Assembly (NCBI GenBank): GCA_041749535.1
Contig: JBGTBE010000010.1
Coordinates: 1-49,045 of the forward strand
Direction of reading: 5' to 3'
From: JBBQZU01 sp041749535
GTDB lineage: Bacteria; Bacteroidota; Bacteroidia; Flavobacteriales_D; Cryomorphaceae
Length of the DNA: 49,045 nt
Part shown: positions 32,004-39,423 of the stretch, in pieces
Layout: every line of letters starts with the position of its first letter
Numbering within the stretch: the first letter of the stretch is position 1
Translations under genes and position numbers: made by a program
The notes under the pieces: generated by a model
Seen by the model: the letters and a program-made list of their open reading frames with translations, nothing else
What the model was told of the DNA's origin: nothing
Database searches by the model: none

Positions 32004-33322
32004 AAACTTCCGCACATTCTATCTTAACCTCCTTTCTGCTGCTTGCATGCCTTTCGGCAAATGCACAGCCCCTGGACCTGTACGATGCTGTGGGTCTCGC
32101 CCTTGAACGCAATTACAACGTGAAGATGGCGGGATATGCCCGCGAGATTGGAGAGAACATCGCCGTGCCCGGGCAAGTGGGTTTGCTTCCCTCTGTTTAT
32201 CTGGATGGCAGCGCAAACTATCAGCTGCTCAATACGGATATCACCTTTGCAAATCCCAATCAGGAGTCCATCGCTGCTGATGGGGCTACCACGATAAATT
32301 ACAGCGCAGGAGCCTATGTGGGCTACACCCTTTTTAATGGAGGCAGGCGTTTGCATTCACTCAGCGTATTGCAAAGCGAAAGCGAAGACAGCCGCCTTCA
32401 GGAGAAATTGGCCATGGAAGCCACAAGCCTCGATGTGGGTTTTCGCTTTTTGGAAGCAGTGCTGGCCGCTGAGCGCGCAGCCCTTGGTGAAGAACTTGTA
32501 AAACTCTCCCTGGACAGGGTGCAGCGCGCAGGTGATAGTTATAAGTTCGGGACCATCAACAGGCTCAGCCTGCTCAATGCCGAGGTAGACCTGCGCAATG
32601 ACAGCCTGCTGCTCAATGAAGCCCTTGTGGAGCAGGCGCGCACCATGCGAAACCTGAATGTGGCTATCGGTGTTCCTGCTGATACGCTGCTCTCCATTAA
32701 TCCATCATACGATTTCGCCCAGGAGAGCAATCCGCTGAACCTCGATGCACTGTTGCAGTCAGCACTCGATGCAAACACCTCCTACCTGCGGTCGCGGAAT
32801 GCGTTGTACACGGCAGATGAAGCGCTGAAAGTCACCAAATCCGATTTCTTTCCCACCCTCAATGCGCAGGCAGGGTACCAGTACAGTTTTTCAGATTTTG
32901 AAGCCAACTTCCTGAATACTTCAGAGAATGTGGGATGGAATGCAGGCCTGAGCCTCCGGTTTTTTCTCTTTGATGGGGGGCGGGTGCGCCGCAATGTAGA
33001 AATAGCCCGATTGAACACCTTAATCGCCGCGAGCGATGAATCCCAGGCCCGTCTGGAGCTTACAGCCATCGTGCGCAACGCATACGATCAGTGGGTCTCT
33101 GCGCTCACCCTTCTCGGCATTAGCGAGCGCAATGCAGAGCTTGCCCAGCTATCCTACGAGCGCAGTGTAGAAGCACAGGCTACAGGGCAAATCACAGGTT
33201 TGGAACTTAGAACAGCGCAGGTAAATCTCATCTCCGCCCGCAATGAAATAAATACCCGAAAGGTGCGCGCCAAACTCGCTGAATTGAGTCTGTTGTTTGA
33301 AGCAGGGTTGATATTGAGGTAA
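32000..33322 (+). CDS. TolC family outer-membrane efflux channel
   Basis: This 440-residue protein has a signal peptide (residues 1-22, ending SANAQ) and two TolC-type repeats. Each repeat has long helices and a short beta pair: LYDAVGLALERNYNVKMAGY opens the first, while LSLRFFLFDGGRVRRNVEIARLN and TGLELRTAQVNLISARNEIN mark the second. It would form the trimeric tunnel across the outer membrane for the adjacent pump. The start codon is TTG, overlapping the pump gene stop (TTGA). It is the last gene of the regulator-adaptor-pump-channel operon. Confidence 0.93.
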   Translation: MKTSAHSILTSFLLLACLSANAQPLDLYDAVGLALERNYNVKMAGYAREIGENIAVPGQVGLLPSVYLDGSANYQLLNTDITFANPNQESIAADGATTINYSAGAYVGYTLFNGGRRLHSLSVLQSESEDSRLQEKLAMEATSLDVGFRFLEAVLAAERAALGEELVKLSLDRVQRAGDSYKFGTINRLSLLNAEVDLRNDSLLLNEALVEQARTMRNLNVAIGVPADTLLSINPSYDFAQESNPLNLDALLQSALDANTSYLRSRNALYTADEALKVTKSDFFPTLNAQAGYQYSFSDFEANFLNTSENVGWNAGLSLRFFLFDGGRVRRNVEIARLNTLIAASDESQARLELTAIVRNAYDQWVSALTLLGISERNAELAQLSYERSVEAQATGQITGLELRTAQVNLISARNEINTRKVRAKLAELSLLFEAGLILR

Positions 33323-33476
33323 TTTTATTGTGGATTTGTACGGCGAACAAAAGCGCTCTAAAAAATATTCTCCACACAAACAATGAAGCCTTCATAGCAA
33401 AGGATCCAAATGAAATCCTAAAAGTTCCTGCCAGAATGATTTTTGAAAGCTAAATTTAGCCGTCATATTTTATCAC

Positions 33477-34058
33477 ATGAGCAGCAGTGTCATAAAGGGT
33501 ACAGCAATTTTATTATGCATTGTTTTTCCCGGTGCAGGTCAGATATACTTAGGTCAATACAAAAAGGGAATAATACTTTACGTCCTGGCATTTCTGCTGA
33601 TCAGCTATCCTTTGGTTTGGATTATATCATTGATTGACATTGTATTTAATAAGCAAGGAGTTTATACACATACTGCGAATCCATTTTCTGAAAAGCGCAA
33701 TGTTTTAATTGTTTCAATTCTCACTGCTCCTGTTTCATTGGTTTTTGTAATGCTTCTCTCATTCCAGATTTATTCGGTTTTAAATAATAATGTACTGGCC
33801 GAGGGACGTACAGAAAAGGAAATGACAGAAATCGTAGAATCGCTTGACGCCTACCGAGACTTTTATGGCAATTATCCTGAATCAGTTGAAGAGCTTGTTT
33901 CAATCAAACCACTCCGTGAAGGTTGGAAAAAGGACCACTGGAATGTGCCTTATTATTATACGTCCAATGATTCGGGATTTGTGTTGATTTCAGTTGGCAA
34001 GGACCGTACACTATTTACAGAAGATGACCTAAAGCGCAATGGAAAGGCGATTGATTGA
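33477..34058 (+). CDS. Membrane protein with GspG-like C-terminal domain
   Basis: This 193-residue protein combines two recognisable parts. The N-terminal half has three membrane helices (about residues 8-25, 33-55 and 75-100) and the motif CIVFPGAGQIYLGQYKKGIILY, which is typical of DUF5683/TM2-like small membrane proteins. The C-terminal half (about residues 110-193) reads like the globular end of a type II secretion major pseudopilin (GspG). It has a helix with 'LDAYRDFYGNYPESVEELVSI', then WNVPYYYTSNDSGFVLISVG and a GKDRTLFTEDDL ending that parallels the calcium-site loop of GspG. There is no type IV pilin signal. It is monocistronic and the function is unknown. Confidence 0.7.
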   Translation: MSSSVIKGTAILLCIVFPGAGQIYLGQYKKGIILYVLAFLLISYPLVWIISLIDIVFNKQGVYTHTANPFSEKRNVLIVSILTAPVSLVFVMLLSFQIYSVLNNNVLAEGRTEKEMTEIVESLDAYRDFYGNYPESVEELVSIKPLREGWKKDHWNVPYYYTSNDSGFVLISVGKDRTLFTEDDLKRNGKAID

Positions 34059-34137
34059 AAATCACCTGTTACCTTTTATTTTCCTTAGCCAGCCTTAATT
34101 TGAACAACTCGTCAGTTGAGATGAACCTGGTAAAATT

Positions 34138-34317
34138 CTATTTCAGTAAACCTAGAATAAGACTCTTATCACCGCTCCACACCTTGCACCTGAAGTGTTT
34201 GGCATAAGCCACATAGCTAACGACATTTGGATCGATGTCAGCCACCAAATTCCAAGCACTTTCCCAATGGGCCTGGGTTATCTGCTTTTCAGATATAAAA
34301 GTGATGGACTTGAACAC
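34138..34317 (-). pseudogene. Remnant of a PIN-domain (PIN_2-like) toxin
   Basis: The minus strand encodes 59 residues with no ATG start: VFKSITFISEKQITQAHWES, then AWNLVADIDPNVVSYVAYAK and HFRCKVWSGDKSLILGLLK. This matches the C-terminal half of PIN_2-type ribonucleases (typically '...DIDxxDTPFVALALxLxAxLWTGDKKLxxGL'). The acidic DTPF block is changed to NVVSYV. In frame upstream there is a stop codon, so the N-terminal half with the first active-site acid is gone. The fragment is therefore a decayed toxin gene. It lies divergent to the DUF433 gene, within a patch of broken genes. Confidence 0.7.
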
Positions 34318-34338
34318 ATAAAATCATAACTTGGTGTT

Positions 34339-34554
34339 ATGGAAAATATGATAAGTAGAATAGTAATAGATCCTAATATTTGCAATGGAAAACCCAGCAT
34401 TGCAGGTACACGGATTACGGTGCAAACAATTCTTGGTTTTCTTGCCGCAGTTGATTCTGTAGAAGATATTTTGGTTCAATACCCTTCGCTGAAGCCAGAT
34501 GATATAAGATCAACTCTACAGTTTGCATCAAGAAGCTTCTTGATAGGTCAATAA
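34339..34554 (+). CDS. DUF433 antitoxin-like HTH protein
   Basis: This 71-residue protein matches DUF433 closely: ISRIVIDPNICNGKPSIAGTRITVQTILGFLA, then SVEDILVQYPSLKPDDIRSTLQFA. The family has a winged-helix-like fold and normally acts as the antitoxin of a two-gene module whose second gene is a DUF5615 (Mut7-C/PIN-like) toxin. No such partner follows: the next frame, 28 bases on, is a chimera of a different antitoxin-like start and a T9SS fragment. This gene is intact but orphaned. Confidence 0.85.
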   Translation: MENMISRIVIDPNICNGKPSIAGTRITVQTILGFLAAVDSVEDILVQYPSLKPDDIRSTLQFASRSFLIGQ

Positions 34555-34582
34555 TTATGATGCTTTGAAGTGAAATACATTA

Positions 34583-35176
34583 ATGCCTGTATTTGAGACT
34601 ATGGAACTTTCAGAACGAAAAATTGGCTTGATCGAACGACTGATGCGCGTAAGAAGGCATGAAACACTTGAGCAGGTAGAAGAAATCTTGATTCGTGCTG
34701 TGATTGATGATGTGGGCACACTTCGGACTGGCTATTTTAACGATGCTGGCCCCCACAGTAACATTTCACTGAGCCCTTCTGGCGCTACATTTATCTTTCC
34801 GGCCATTTTAGCACTTCACGAGACCTCAGATGGTGACCTTCTACTGGGTGGGAGCTTTGGAAAGTTTGATGATGTAGAACATTATAACGTGGTGAAACTT
34901 AAGCGCAGCACTGTTGGCACCAGTGATGCCGCTGCGCAGCGCGACTTGCTGCGGCTTTGGCCCAACCCTGCTTCCACCACCATCACCCTCTACCTCCCCG
35001 GCCATACCCTTAGCCGCGCCAACCTGCACGATATGCAAGGCCGCGAGGTGCTTTCGGTGCAACTAAAAGGCGATAGAACCGAAGTAGATGTAAGTCATTT
35101 ACCGAAAGGTATTTACTTGCTTACTGCTACGGAAACGGGAGGTGGGGTGTATGTGAAGAAACTTGTTGTTCATTAA
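34583..35176 (+). pseudogene. Chimeric frame: antitoxin-like start fused to a T9SS cargo 3' end
   Basis: The 197-codon frame is open but looks like a junction of two genes. Residues 1-42 (ELSERKIGLIERLMRVRRHE, TLEQVEEILIRAV) are a small two-helix segment like the antitoxin component of addiction modules. From about residue 45 the sequence changes to a delta-60/beta-propeller-type repeat (LALHETSDGDLLLGGSFGKFD, then NVVKLKRST). It closes with a type IX secretion sorting domain (LLRLWPNPASTTITLYLPGH ... HDMQGREVLSVQL ... LPKGIYLLTATETGG). No signal peptide is present, so the sorting domain cannot be used. The likely cause is a deletion or recombination that joined the end of a secreted protein gene to an antitoxin gene. 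An alternative start is the ATG at 34601. Confidence 0.7.
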
Positions 35177-35196
35177 CTGTTATAATCAAATAGAAT

Positions 35197-36114
35197 ATGA
35201 AAGCTTTTCTACTTACGCTCGTCATCACACTAACGCTTCAATTGGCAAATTCTCAAGATTATATCGGCCTGCCAGAATCGGGTCGGAAGTGGGTCAATGC
35301 CTATATGCATGTGACCGGTTTTCCAGATCCCTGGCCTCAGGTGCAGAATTCAGTAAGCTTCTGTAGTGCCGGTGTGGATACTTTAATTAACGAAATCGAC
35401 TACACGCAAATAGATGAGTGTGATACGGGCAGTTACAAAGGGGCATTTAGAAACGCCGAAGGCAGGGTATACTTCGTACCTGCGGATTCTCTATCCGAAT
35501 TTATATTGTACGACTTTACCCTGAATGTGGGTGATACGGTATTCAATGTGTATTGCGAGCCTTGCGGATGCGAGCCTTGCGGAATTGTTCCTTTCGTGGT
35601 TTGTGCGCAGACTGACTCAATAGCTGTAGCTGACGGTTCGTATAGAAGGACTGTAAGAGTTGCCGATTATTTGGATGGTTCTAATTCAGGGGGCCAATGG
35701 ATTGAGGGCATTGGAAATTCTCAGGGACTTTTTCAGGAATATTATGGCAGTATTTCAGAATATTTTTGGGAATTGGCTTGTTTCAGGCAAAATGACACCA
35801 TTGTTTATTCCTATTCCTGGGCTGGTTGCCCTCCTTTGGTTTCTGCCAGCAATCAATTGCCTAACCATACTGAATGGAACGTTTTCCCAAATCCTTCCAG
35901 TTCCGTTTTCTATATTTCTACCGCAGTTGGATCGGAGCCACTCTCAGTAGGTCAATTTCGTGTATATGATACGTCAGGAAGGTTGATGGATGTAACACCG
36001 GAAAAGGAAGGTAATCGTGTGAAGATTAATTTGCAGGGATTCCCTGCTGGGATTTACTGGCTGCAAGTGGAGCTTTATGGACAATTTTCCGGAAAGCGAA
36101 TCGTCAAAATTTGA
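35197..36114 (+). CDS. T9SS-sorted secreted protein
   Basis: This 305-residue protein has a signal peptide (residues 1-19, TLQLANSQ) and a C-terminal type A sorting domain (about residues 225-305). The sorting domain has WNVFPNPSSSVFYIS, FRVYDTSGRLMDV and LQGFPAGIYWLQVELYGQFSG. It would cross the inner membrane by Sec and be exported by the type IX system, then anchored or released. The middle part is unique. It has a cysteine-rich stretch CEPCGCEPCG and repeated short beta strands, similar in style to many lineage-specific T9SS cargoes. I recognise no catalytic motif. It lies 20 bases after the chimeric frame. Confidence 0.85.
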   Translation: MKAFLLTLVITLTLQLANSQDYIGLPESGRKWVNAYMHVTGFPDPWPQVQNSVSFCSAGVDTLINEIDYTQIDECDTGSYKGAFRNAEGRVYFVPADSLSEFILYDFTLNVGDTVFNVYCEPCGCEPCGIVPFVVCAQTDSIAVADGSYRRTVRVADYLDGSNSGGQWIEGIGNSQGLFQEYYGSISEYFWELACFRQNDTIVYSYSWAGCPPLVSASNQLPNHTEWNVFPNPSSSVFYISTAVGSEPLSVGQFRVYDTSGRLMDVTPEKEGNRVKINLQGFPAGIYWLQVELYGQFSGKRIVKI

Positions 36115-36444
36115 CAGAGTTATTTGAGCACTCGCTACCTGCGTTGAATTCTTTCCATCTACAAACCTTGCTATTTGAGTAGGTCACATGTCAAGCTATT
36201 TCATGAGAACACACACAGACGAAAAACCAATTTCTAAAAACTAGCAATCCTCAAAAAGAGCCACTGACAGGGCGAAAACCTAAAGGGCTGCTCAGAGCTT
36301 CTGTCAGGGCACGCACACAGCCCAGATCCCAGTCCAAAAACCAATCACCAATCACCAAAAAGCCCTTTCACCACCCACCATCCAATAACCCGCAACTATT
36401 CCTTATTTTCGCACCCGATTCTTTTAAATGAAATTCTTAATCCT
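36115..36444. other. Intergenic region upstream of lpdA
   Basis: These 330 bases hold no gene I can support. The second half is poor in G and rich in A and C, with short tandem repeats (ACCAATC twice at about 36340-36360). A 7-bp inverted repeat CTGACAG (36264-36270) and CTGTCAG (36301-36307) brackets 30 bases. The lpdA promoter lies at the right-hand end. Confidence 0.45.
36404..36411 (+). promoter_or_regulatory. -7 promoter element of lpdA
   Basis: TATTTTCG differs from TAnnTTTG at one base and lies 33 bases before the lpdA start codon. Confidence 0.45.
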
Positions 36445-37833
36445 ATGAAATACGATATTATAGTGCTGGGCAGCGGCCCGGGAGGTTACGTAACTGCCAT
36501 TCGAGCCAGTCAGTTGGGTTATAAAGTAGCCGTGGTAGAGCGCGAATCACTAGGAGGCATTTGCCTCAACTGGGGCTGCATACCCACCAAGGCCCTACTC
36601 AAAAGCGCCAATGTATTTGAATACATCAACCACGCCGCCGATTACGGTATCTCTTTGCAGAAACCCGAAGCAGATTTCAAAGCTATGATAGGCCGCAGCC
36701 GTGGTGTAGCCGACGGGATGAGCAAGGGCGTAACCTTCCTGATGAAGAAGAACAACATAGATGTGCTTATGGGCGATGGAAAAGTGAAGCCCGGCAAGAA
36801 AGTGGATGTAAAAGGCGCTGATGGTAAGGTGACTACCTATGAAGCCGACCACGTGATCATTGCCACGGGAGCCCGTGCCCGCCAATTGCCCAATGTGCCT
36901 ATAGATGGTGATAAGGTAATAGAGTACCGCAAGGCCATGAGCATGGAAAAGCAACCTAAGAAGTTGGTGGTGATGGGCAGCGGAGCCATAGGTTGCGAGT
37001 TTGCCTATTTCTACAACTCCATAGGTACTGAGGTCACCATTGTTGAGTTTCTGGACAATATTGTACCCCGCGAAGACGAGGAAGTGAGCAAGCAACTTGC
37101 CCGCACTTTTAAGAAGAATGGAATCAACATCATGACCAGCGCTTCTGTTGAAAAGGTTGAAACCAAAGGCAGCGGCTGCAAAGTACATGTGAAAACCAAA
37201 AAAGGCGAAGAAGTGATTGAGTGCGATGTGGTGCTCAGCGCAGTGGGCATTGCTGCAAATATTGAGAACATAGGTCTGGAAGATGTAGGGATTGTTACCG
37301 ACAAGGGACTTATAAAAGTTGATGAATTTTACCGCACCAACATACCTGGTTACTATGCTATTGGCGACTGCGTGCCTGGTCCTGCGCTTGCCCACGTAGC
37401 CAGTGCTGAGGGCATCACTTGCGTGGAAAAAATTAAGGGACAACACGCTGAGCCCATCGACTACGGCAATATACCAAGCTGTACCTACTGCTCACCGGAG
37501 GTAGCGAGTGTAGGCATGACCGAAGCTGAGGCTAAAGAGAAAGGACACGAAATAAAAGTGGGTAAATTTCCATTCTCAGCCAGTGGCAAGGCCAAGGCTG
37601 CAGGTGCCAGCGATGGTTTTGTGAAATTGATTTTCGACGCGAAATACGGAGAGTTACTCGGCGGCCATATGATCGGTGCCAATGTAACTGAGATGGTTGC
37701 CGAACTCGTTTCTATCCGCAAGCTCGAAACCACAGGCCACGAAATTATTAAAACCATACACCCGCACCCAACCATGAGCGAAGCCATCATGGAAGCTGCG
37801 GCTGCAGCGTATGGTGAGGTGATTCACCTTTAA
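36445..37833 (+). CDS. lpdA: Dihydrolipoyl dehydrogenase
   Basis: This is a 462-residue flavoprotein, the E3 component shared by the pyruvate and 2-oxoglutarate dehydrogenase complexes. It reoxidises dihydrolipoamide with NAD. The FAD-binding start is IIVLGSGPGGYVTAIRASQLG. The redox disulfide is Cys40-Cys45 in GGICLNWGCIPTKALL. The NAD-binding turn is VVMGSGAIGCEFAYF. The FAD second motif is GYYAIGDCVPGPALAHVASAEG. The dimerisation domain carries the catalytic HPHPTMSEAI. Length and motifs are complete. It is transcribed alone, with its own promoter and a perfect terminator hairpin shared with the convergent phnA-like gene. Confidence 0.96.
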   Translation: MKYDIIVLGSGPGGYVTAIRASQLGYKVAVVERESLGGICLNWGCIPTKALLKSANVFEYINHAADYGISLQKPEADFKAMIGRSRGVADGMSKGVTFLMKKNNIDVLMGDGKVKPGKKVDVKGADGKVTTYEADHVIIATGARARQLPNVPIDGDKVIEYRKAMSMEKQPKKLVVMGSGAIGCEFAYFYNSIGTEVTIVEFLDNIVPREDEEVSKQLARTFKKNGINIMTSASVEKVETKGSGCKVHVKTKKGEEVIECDVVLSAVGIAANIENIGLEDVGIVTDKGLIKVDEFYRTNIPGYYAIGDCVPGPALAHVASAEGITCVEKIKGQHAEPIDYGNIPSCTYCSPEVASVGMTEAEAKEKGHEIKVGKFPFSASGKAKAAGASDGFVKLIFDAKYGELLGGHMIGANVTEMVAELVSIRKLETTGHEIIKTIHPHPTMSEAIMEAAAAAYGEVIHL

Positions 37834-37854
37834 CACCTTCAAACCACCAAATTT

Positions 37855-37882
37855 AAAAGACCGTCGGTTGACGGTCTTTTTT
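37855..37882. terminator. Bidirectional terminator between lpdA and phnA-like gene
   Basis: A perfect 11-bp stem pairs AAAAGACCGTC (37855-37865) with GACGGTCTTTT (37870-37880) around the loop GGTT, followed by further T residues. Because the stem begins with AAAA and ends with TTTT, it provides a T-tract on both strands and suits the two convergent genes that flank it. Confidence 0.93.
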
Positions 37883-37938
37883 ATTTTACAGACGATCGTT
37901 CACAAGTGGAGTACCGAGCCTAATTCAAATACCGTACT

Positions 37939-38283
37939 TTAAGCCTTGCGCACAAATTCCGATTTTAGGGCCATCGCTCCAAATCCGTCTATTTTGCAGT
38001 CTATATTGTGATCGCCCTCGGTAAGGCGAATATTCTTCACCTTGGTGCCCGATTTAATGGACTTTGAATAGCCTTTTACCGGAAGGTCTTTTACCACCAC
38101 TACCGTGTCACCATCCTGCAATATATTACCATTGGCATCCTTGATCACAGAATGATCGAGGGCGGATGTTTCAGTTACTTCACCTTTGGGCCATTCATGG
38201 TTGCACTCAGGGCAAACCATCAGGTAGTCCATTGCATAAGGGTGGGGCGAGCCACAATTGGGACATTTGGTGCTTTCATTCAT
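37939..38283 (-). CDS. yjdM: PhnA/YjdM family zinc-ribbon protein
   Basis: From the ATG at 38283 this is a 114-residue protein of the PhnA (YjdM) family. An N-terminal zinc ribbon has CPNCGSPHPYAMDYLMVCPECNHEW (two CxxC pairs). The C-terminal domain is SH3-like: ILQDGDTVVVVKDLPVKG, then GTKVKNIRLTEGDHNIDCKI and the terminal FGAMALKSEFVRKA. A longer frame to 38406 exists, but its added 41 residues do not fit the family. The family was once named for phosphonate use, but the real role is unsettled. It shares a terminator with lpdA. Confidence 0.92.
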   Translation of the reverse strand: MNESTKCPNCGSPHPYAMDYLMVCPECNHEWPKGEVTETSALDHSVIKDANGNILQDGDTVVVVKDLPVKGYSKSIKSGTKVKNIRLTEGDHNIDCKIDGFGAMALKSEFVRKA

Positions 38284-38361
38284 GGGGCTGAAGGTACTTA
38301 AATCGCTGATACAGGTCTTTGCTGGGCGATTGTTATATGTCCACAACATTATGTGATATGG

Positions 38362-38396
38362 GTTGCCAGGCGTTTGGTATATGGTGCTTACCTTTG
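38362..38396 (+). promoter_or_regulatory. Promoter of the peroxiredoxin gene
   Basis: A perfect -7 element TACCTTTG (38389-38396) lies 46 bases before the peroxiredoxin start. A GTTG at 38362-38365 with a 23-base spacer is a plausible -33 element. Confidence 0.5.
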
Positions 38397-38442
38397 CGGT
38401 GATCAATTAAACACATTCATATAATTCCAAAAAAATAAAATT

Positions 38443-39084
38443 ATGGCAACACTAAGACTGGGCGATACCGCCCCCGATTTTACCGCAGAAACTTCTGAAG
38501 GCACTATTAACTTTCACGAATGGCTCGGCGATGGCTGGGGTGTGCTGTTCTCGCACCCTGCAGACTTTACACCAGTGTGCACTACCGAGTTGGGTGCAGT
38601 TTCCAAACTTATTGGCGAATTCAGAAAGCGCAATGTGAAAGTTGTGGCTCTGAGCGTTGATGGACTTGAAAGCCATAAAAAGTGGATCAATGACATCAAC
38701 GAAACACAGCACACCATCATGAACTTTCCCATCATCGCCGACGAGGACCGGAAGGTGAGCGAGCTCTACGACATGATTCACCCCAATGCGAGCATGAGCC
38801 ATACTGTGCGTTCGGTATTTGTGATAGGACCCGACAAAGCAATAAAACTCATCATTACTTACCCCGCATCCACGGGCCGCAATTTTGATGAGCTGCTCAG
38901 GGTAATCGACTCACTCCAACTCACTGCATACTACAAGGTGGCTACTCCCGCCAACTGGAAAAACGGCGACGACTGTGTAGTAGTACCAGCTATAAAAACA
39001 GAAGATATCCCCGCACAATTCCCGAAAGGCTTTACCGAAATAAAGCCCTACCTGCGCATGACCCCGCAGCCCAATTTGAATTGA
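38443..39084 (+). CDS. 1-Cys peroxiredoxin (Prx6 type)
   Basis: This is a 213-residue thiol peroxidase that reduces hydrogen peroxide, alkyl and lipid hydroperoxides in the cytoplasm. The catalytic motif is HPADFTPVCTTELG with peroxidatic Cys46 and the preceding Thr43. The later parts match the Prx6 group: SVDGLESHKKWINDI, FPIIADEDRKVSELYDMI, a C-terminal extension KVATPANWKNGDDCVVVPA and a KPYLRMTPQP ending. The length of about 213 is longer than typical 2-Cys enzymes and supports Prx6. It is monocistronic with its own promoter and a likely hairpin terminator. Confidence 0.95.
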   Translation: MATLRLGDTAPDFTAETSEGTINFHEWLGDGWGVLFSHPADFTPVCTTELGAVSKLIGEFRKRNVKVVALSVDGLESHKKWINDINETQHTIMNFPIIADEDRKVSELYDMIHPNASMSHTVRSVFVIGPDKAIKLIITYPASTGRNFDELLRVIDSLQLTAYYKVATPANWKNGDDCVVVPAIKTEDIPAQFPKGFTEIKPYLRMTPQPNLN

Positions 39085-39110
39085 TTTTAGATAGAACATC
39101 TCTTTGCAAA

Positions 39111-39136
39111 CAACCCGTAGCTTCGACCGCGGGTTG
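39111..39136 (+). terminator. Probable terminator of the peroxiredoxin gene
   Basis: A perfect 7-bp stem, CAACCCG (39111-39117) with CGGGTTG (39130-39136), encloses a 12-base loop. The tail ATTTGTTTC is only moderately T-rich. It lies 26 bases after the stop codon. Confidence 0.5.
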
Positions 39137-39174
39137 ATTTGTTTCAGGCTTTAATTAAATCAATGCAAACCTAT

Positions 39175-39300
39175 CCCCGAAGGGGTGACATGATTGTAAC
39201 CCAGCGATTTTCGGACCCTGGGTGAAAAATATGTCACCCCTCCGGGGTTTATGCCCGATTTTAGTATATCCGTTTTTATAGTCATTTCACCCCTTCGGGG
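39175..39300. repeat. REP-like palindromic repeat cluster
   Basis: Three related copies of a short GC-rich palindrome lie between the peroxiredoxin gene and hisS. Copy 1 is CCCCGAAGGGGTGACAT (39175-39191). Copy 2 (39231-39247) is its inverted form with one mismatch. Copy 3 (39288-39300, CACCCCTTCGGGG) has the orientation of copy 2. Copies 1 and 2 can fold into one long hairpin whose centre holds a further stem, CCCAG with CTGGG. This looks like the REP/BIME class of intergenic elements, or a miniature mobile element derived from one. No coding frame is present. Confidence 0.8.
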
Positions 39301-39365
39301 TTCTTGTGATATCCTTGCCAGTATTTACCTGTTTTTTGGCGTTGCGCTTTGATTTATTATCTCAC

Positions 39366-39397
39366 TTTGCCCATCCCGTTCAAACAGTGTATTTTCG
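39366..39397 (+). promoter_or_regulatory. Promoter of the hisS-hutH pair
   Basis: TTTG (39366-39369) is separated by 20 bases from TATTTTCG (39390-39397), close to the Bacteroidota -33/-7 consensus. It is the best two-part promoter seen in the window and lies 27 bases before hisS. Confidence 0.65.
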
Positions 39398-39423
39398 CGG
39401 CGCTGATTAGCCCAATACCCTGA

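Noticed and set aside
36595..37446. A 283-codon open frame antisense to lpdA
   Set aside because: It lies wholly inside lpdA, which has every motif of its family. The antisense product is histidine- and phenylalanine-rich with no recognisable domain, as expected of a shadow frame.
38284..38406. A 41-residue extension of the PhnA-like protein
   Set aside because: PhnA proteins begin just before the zinc ribbon, at the ATG at 38283. The extension also runs into the promoter region of the peroxiredoxin gene.
39175..39300. The repeat cluster as a CRISPR array
   Set aside because: There are only three copies, in mixed orientation and uneven spacing, with palindromic GC cores and no cas genes nearby.
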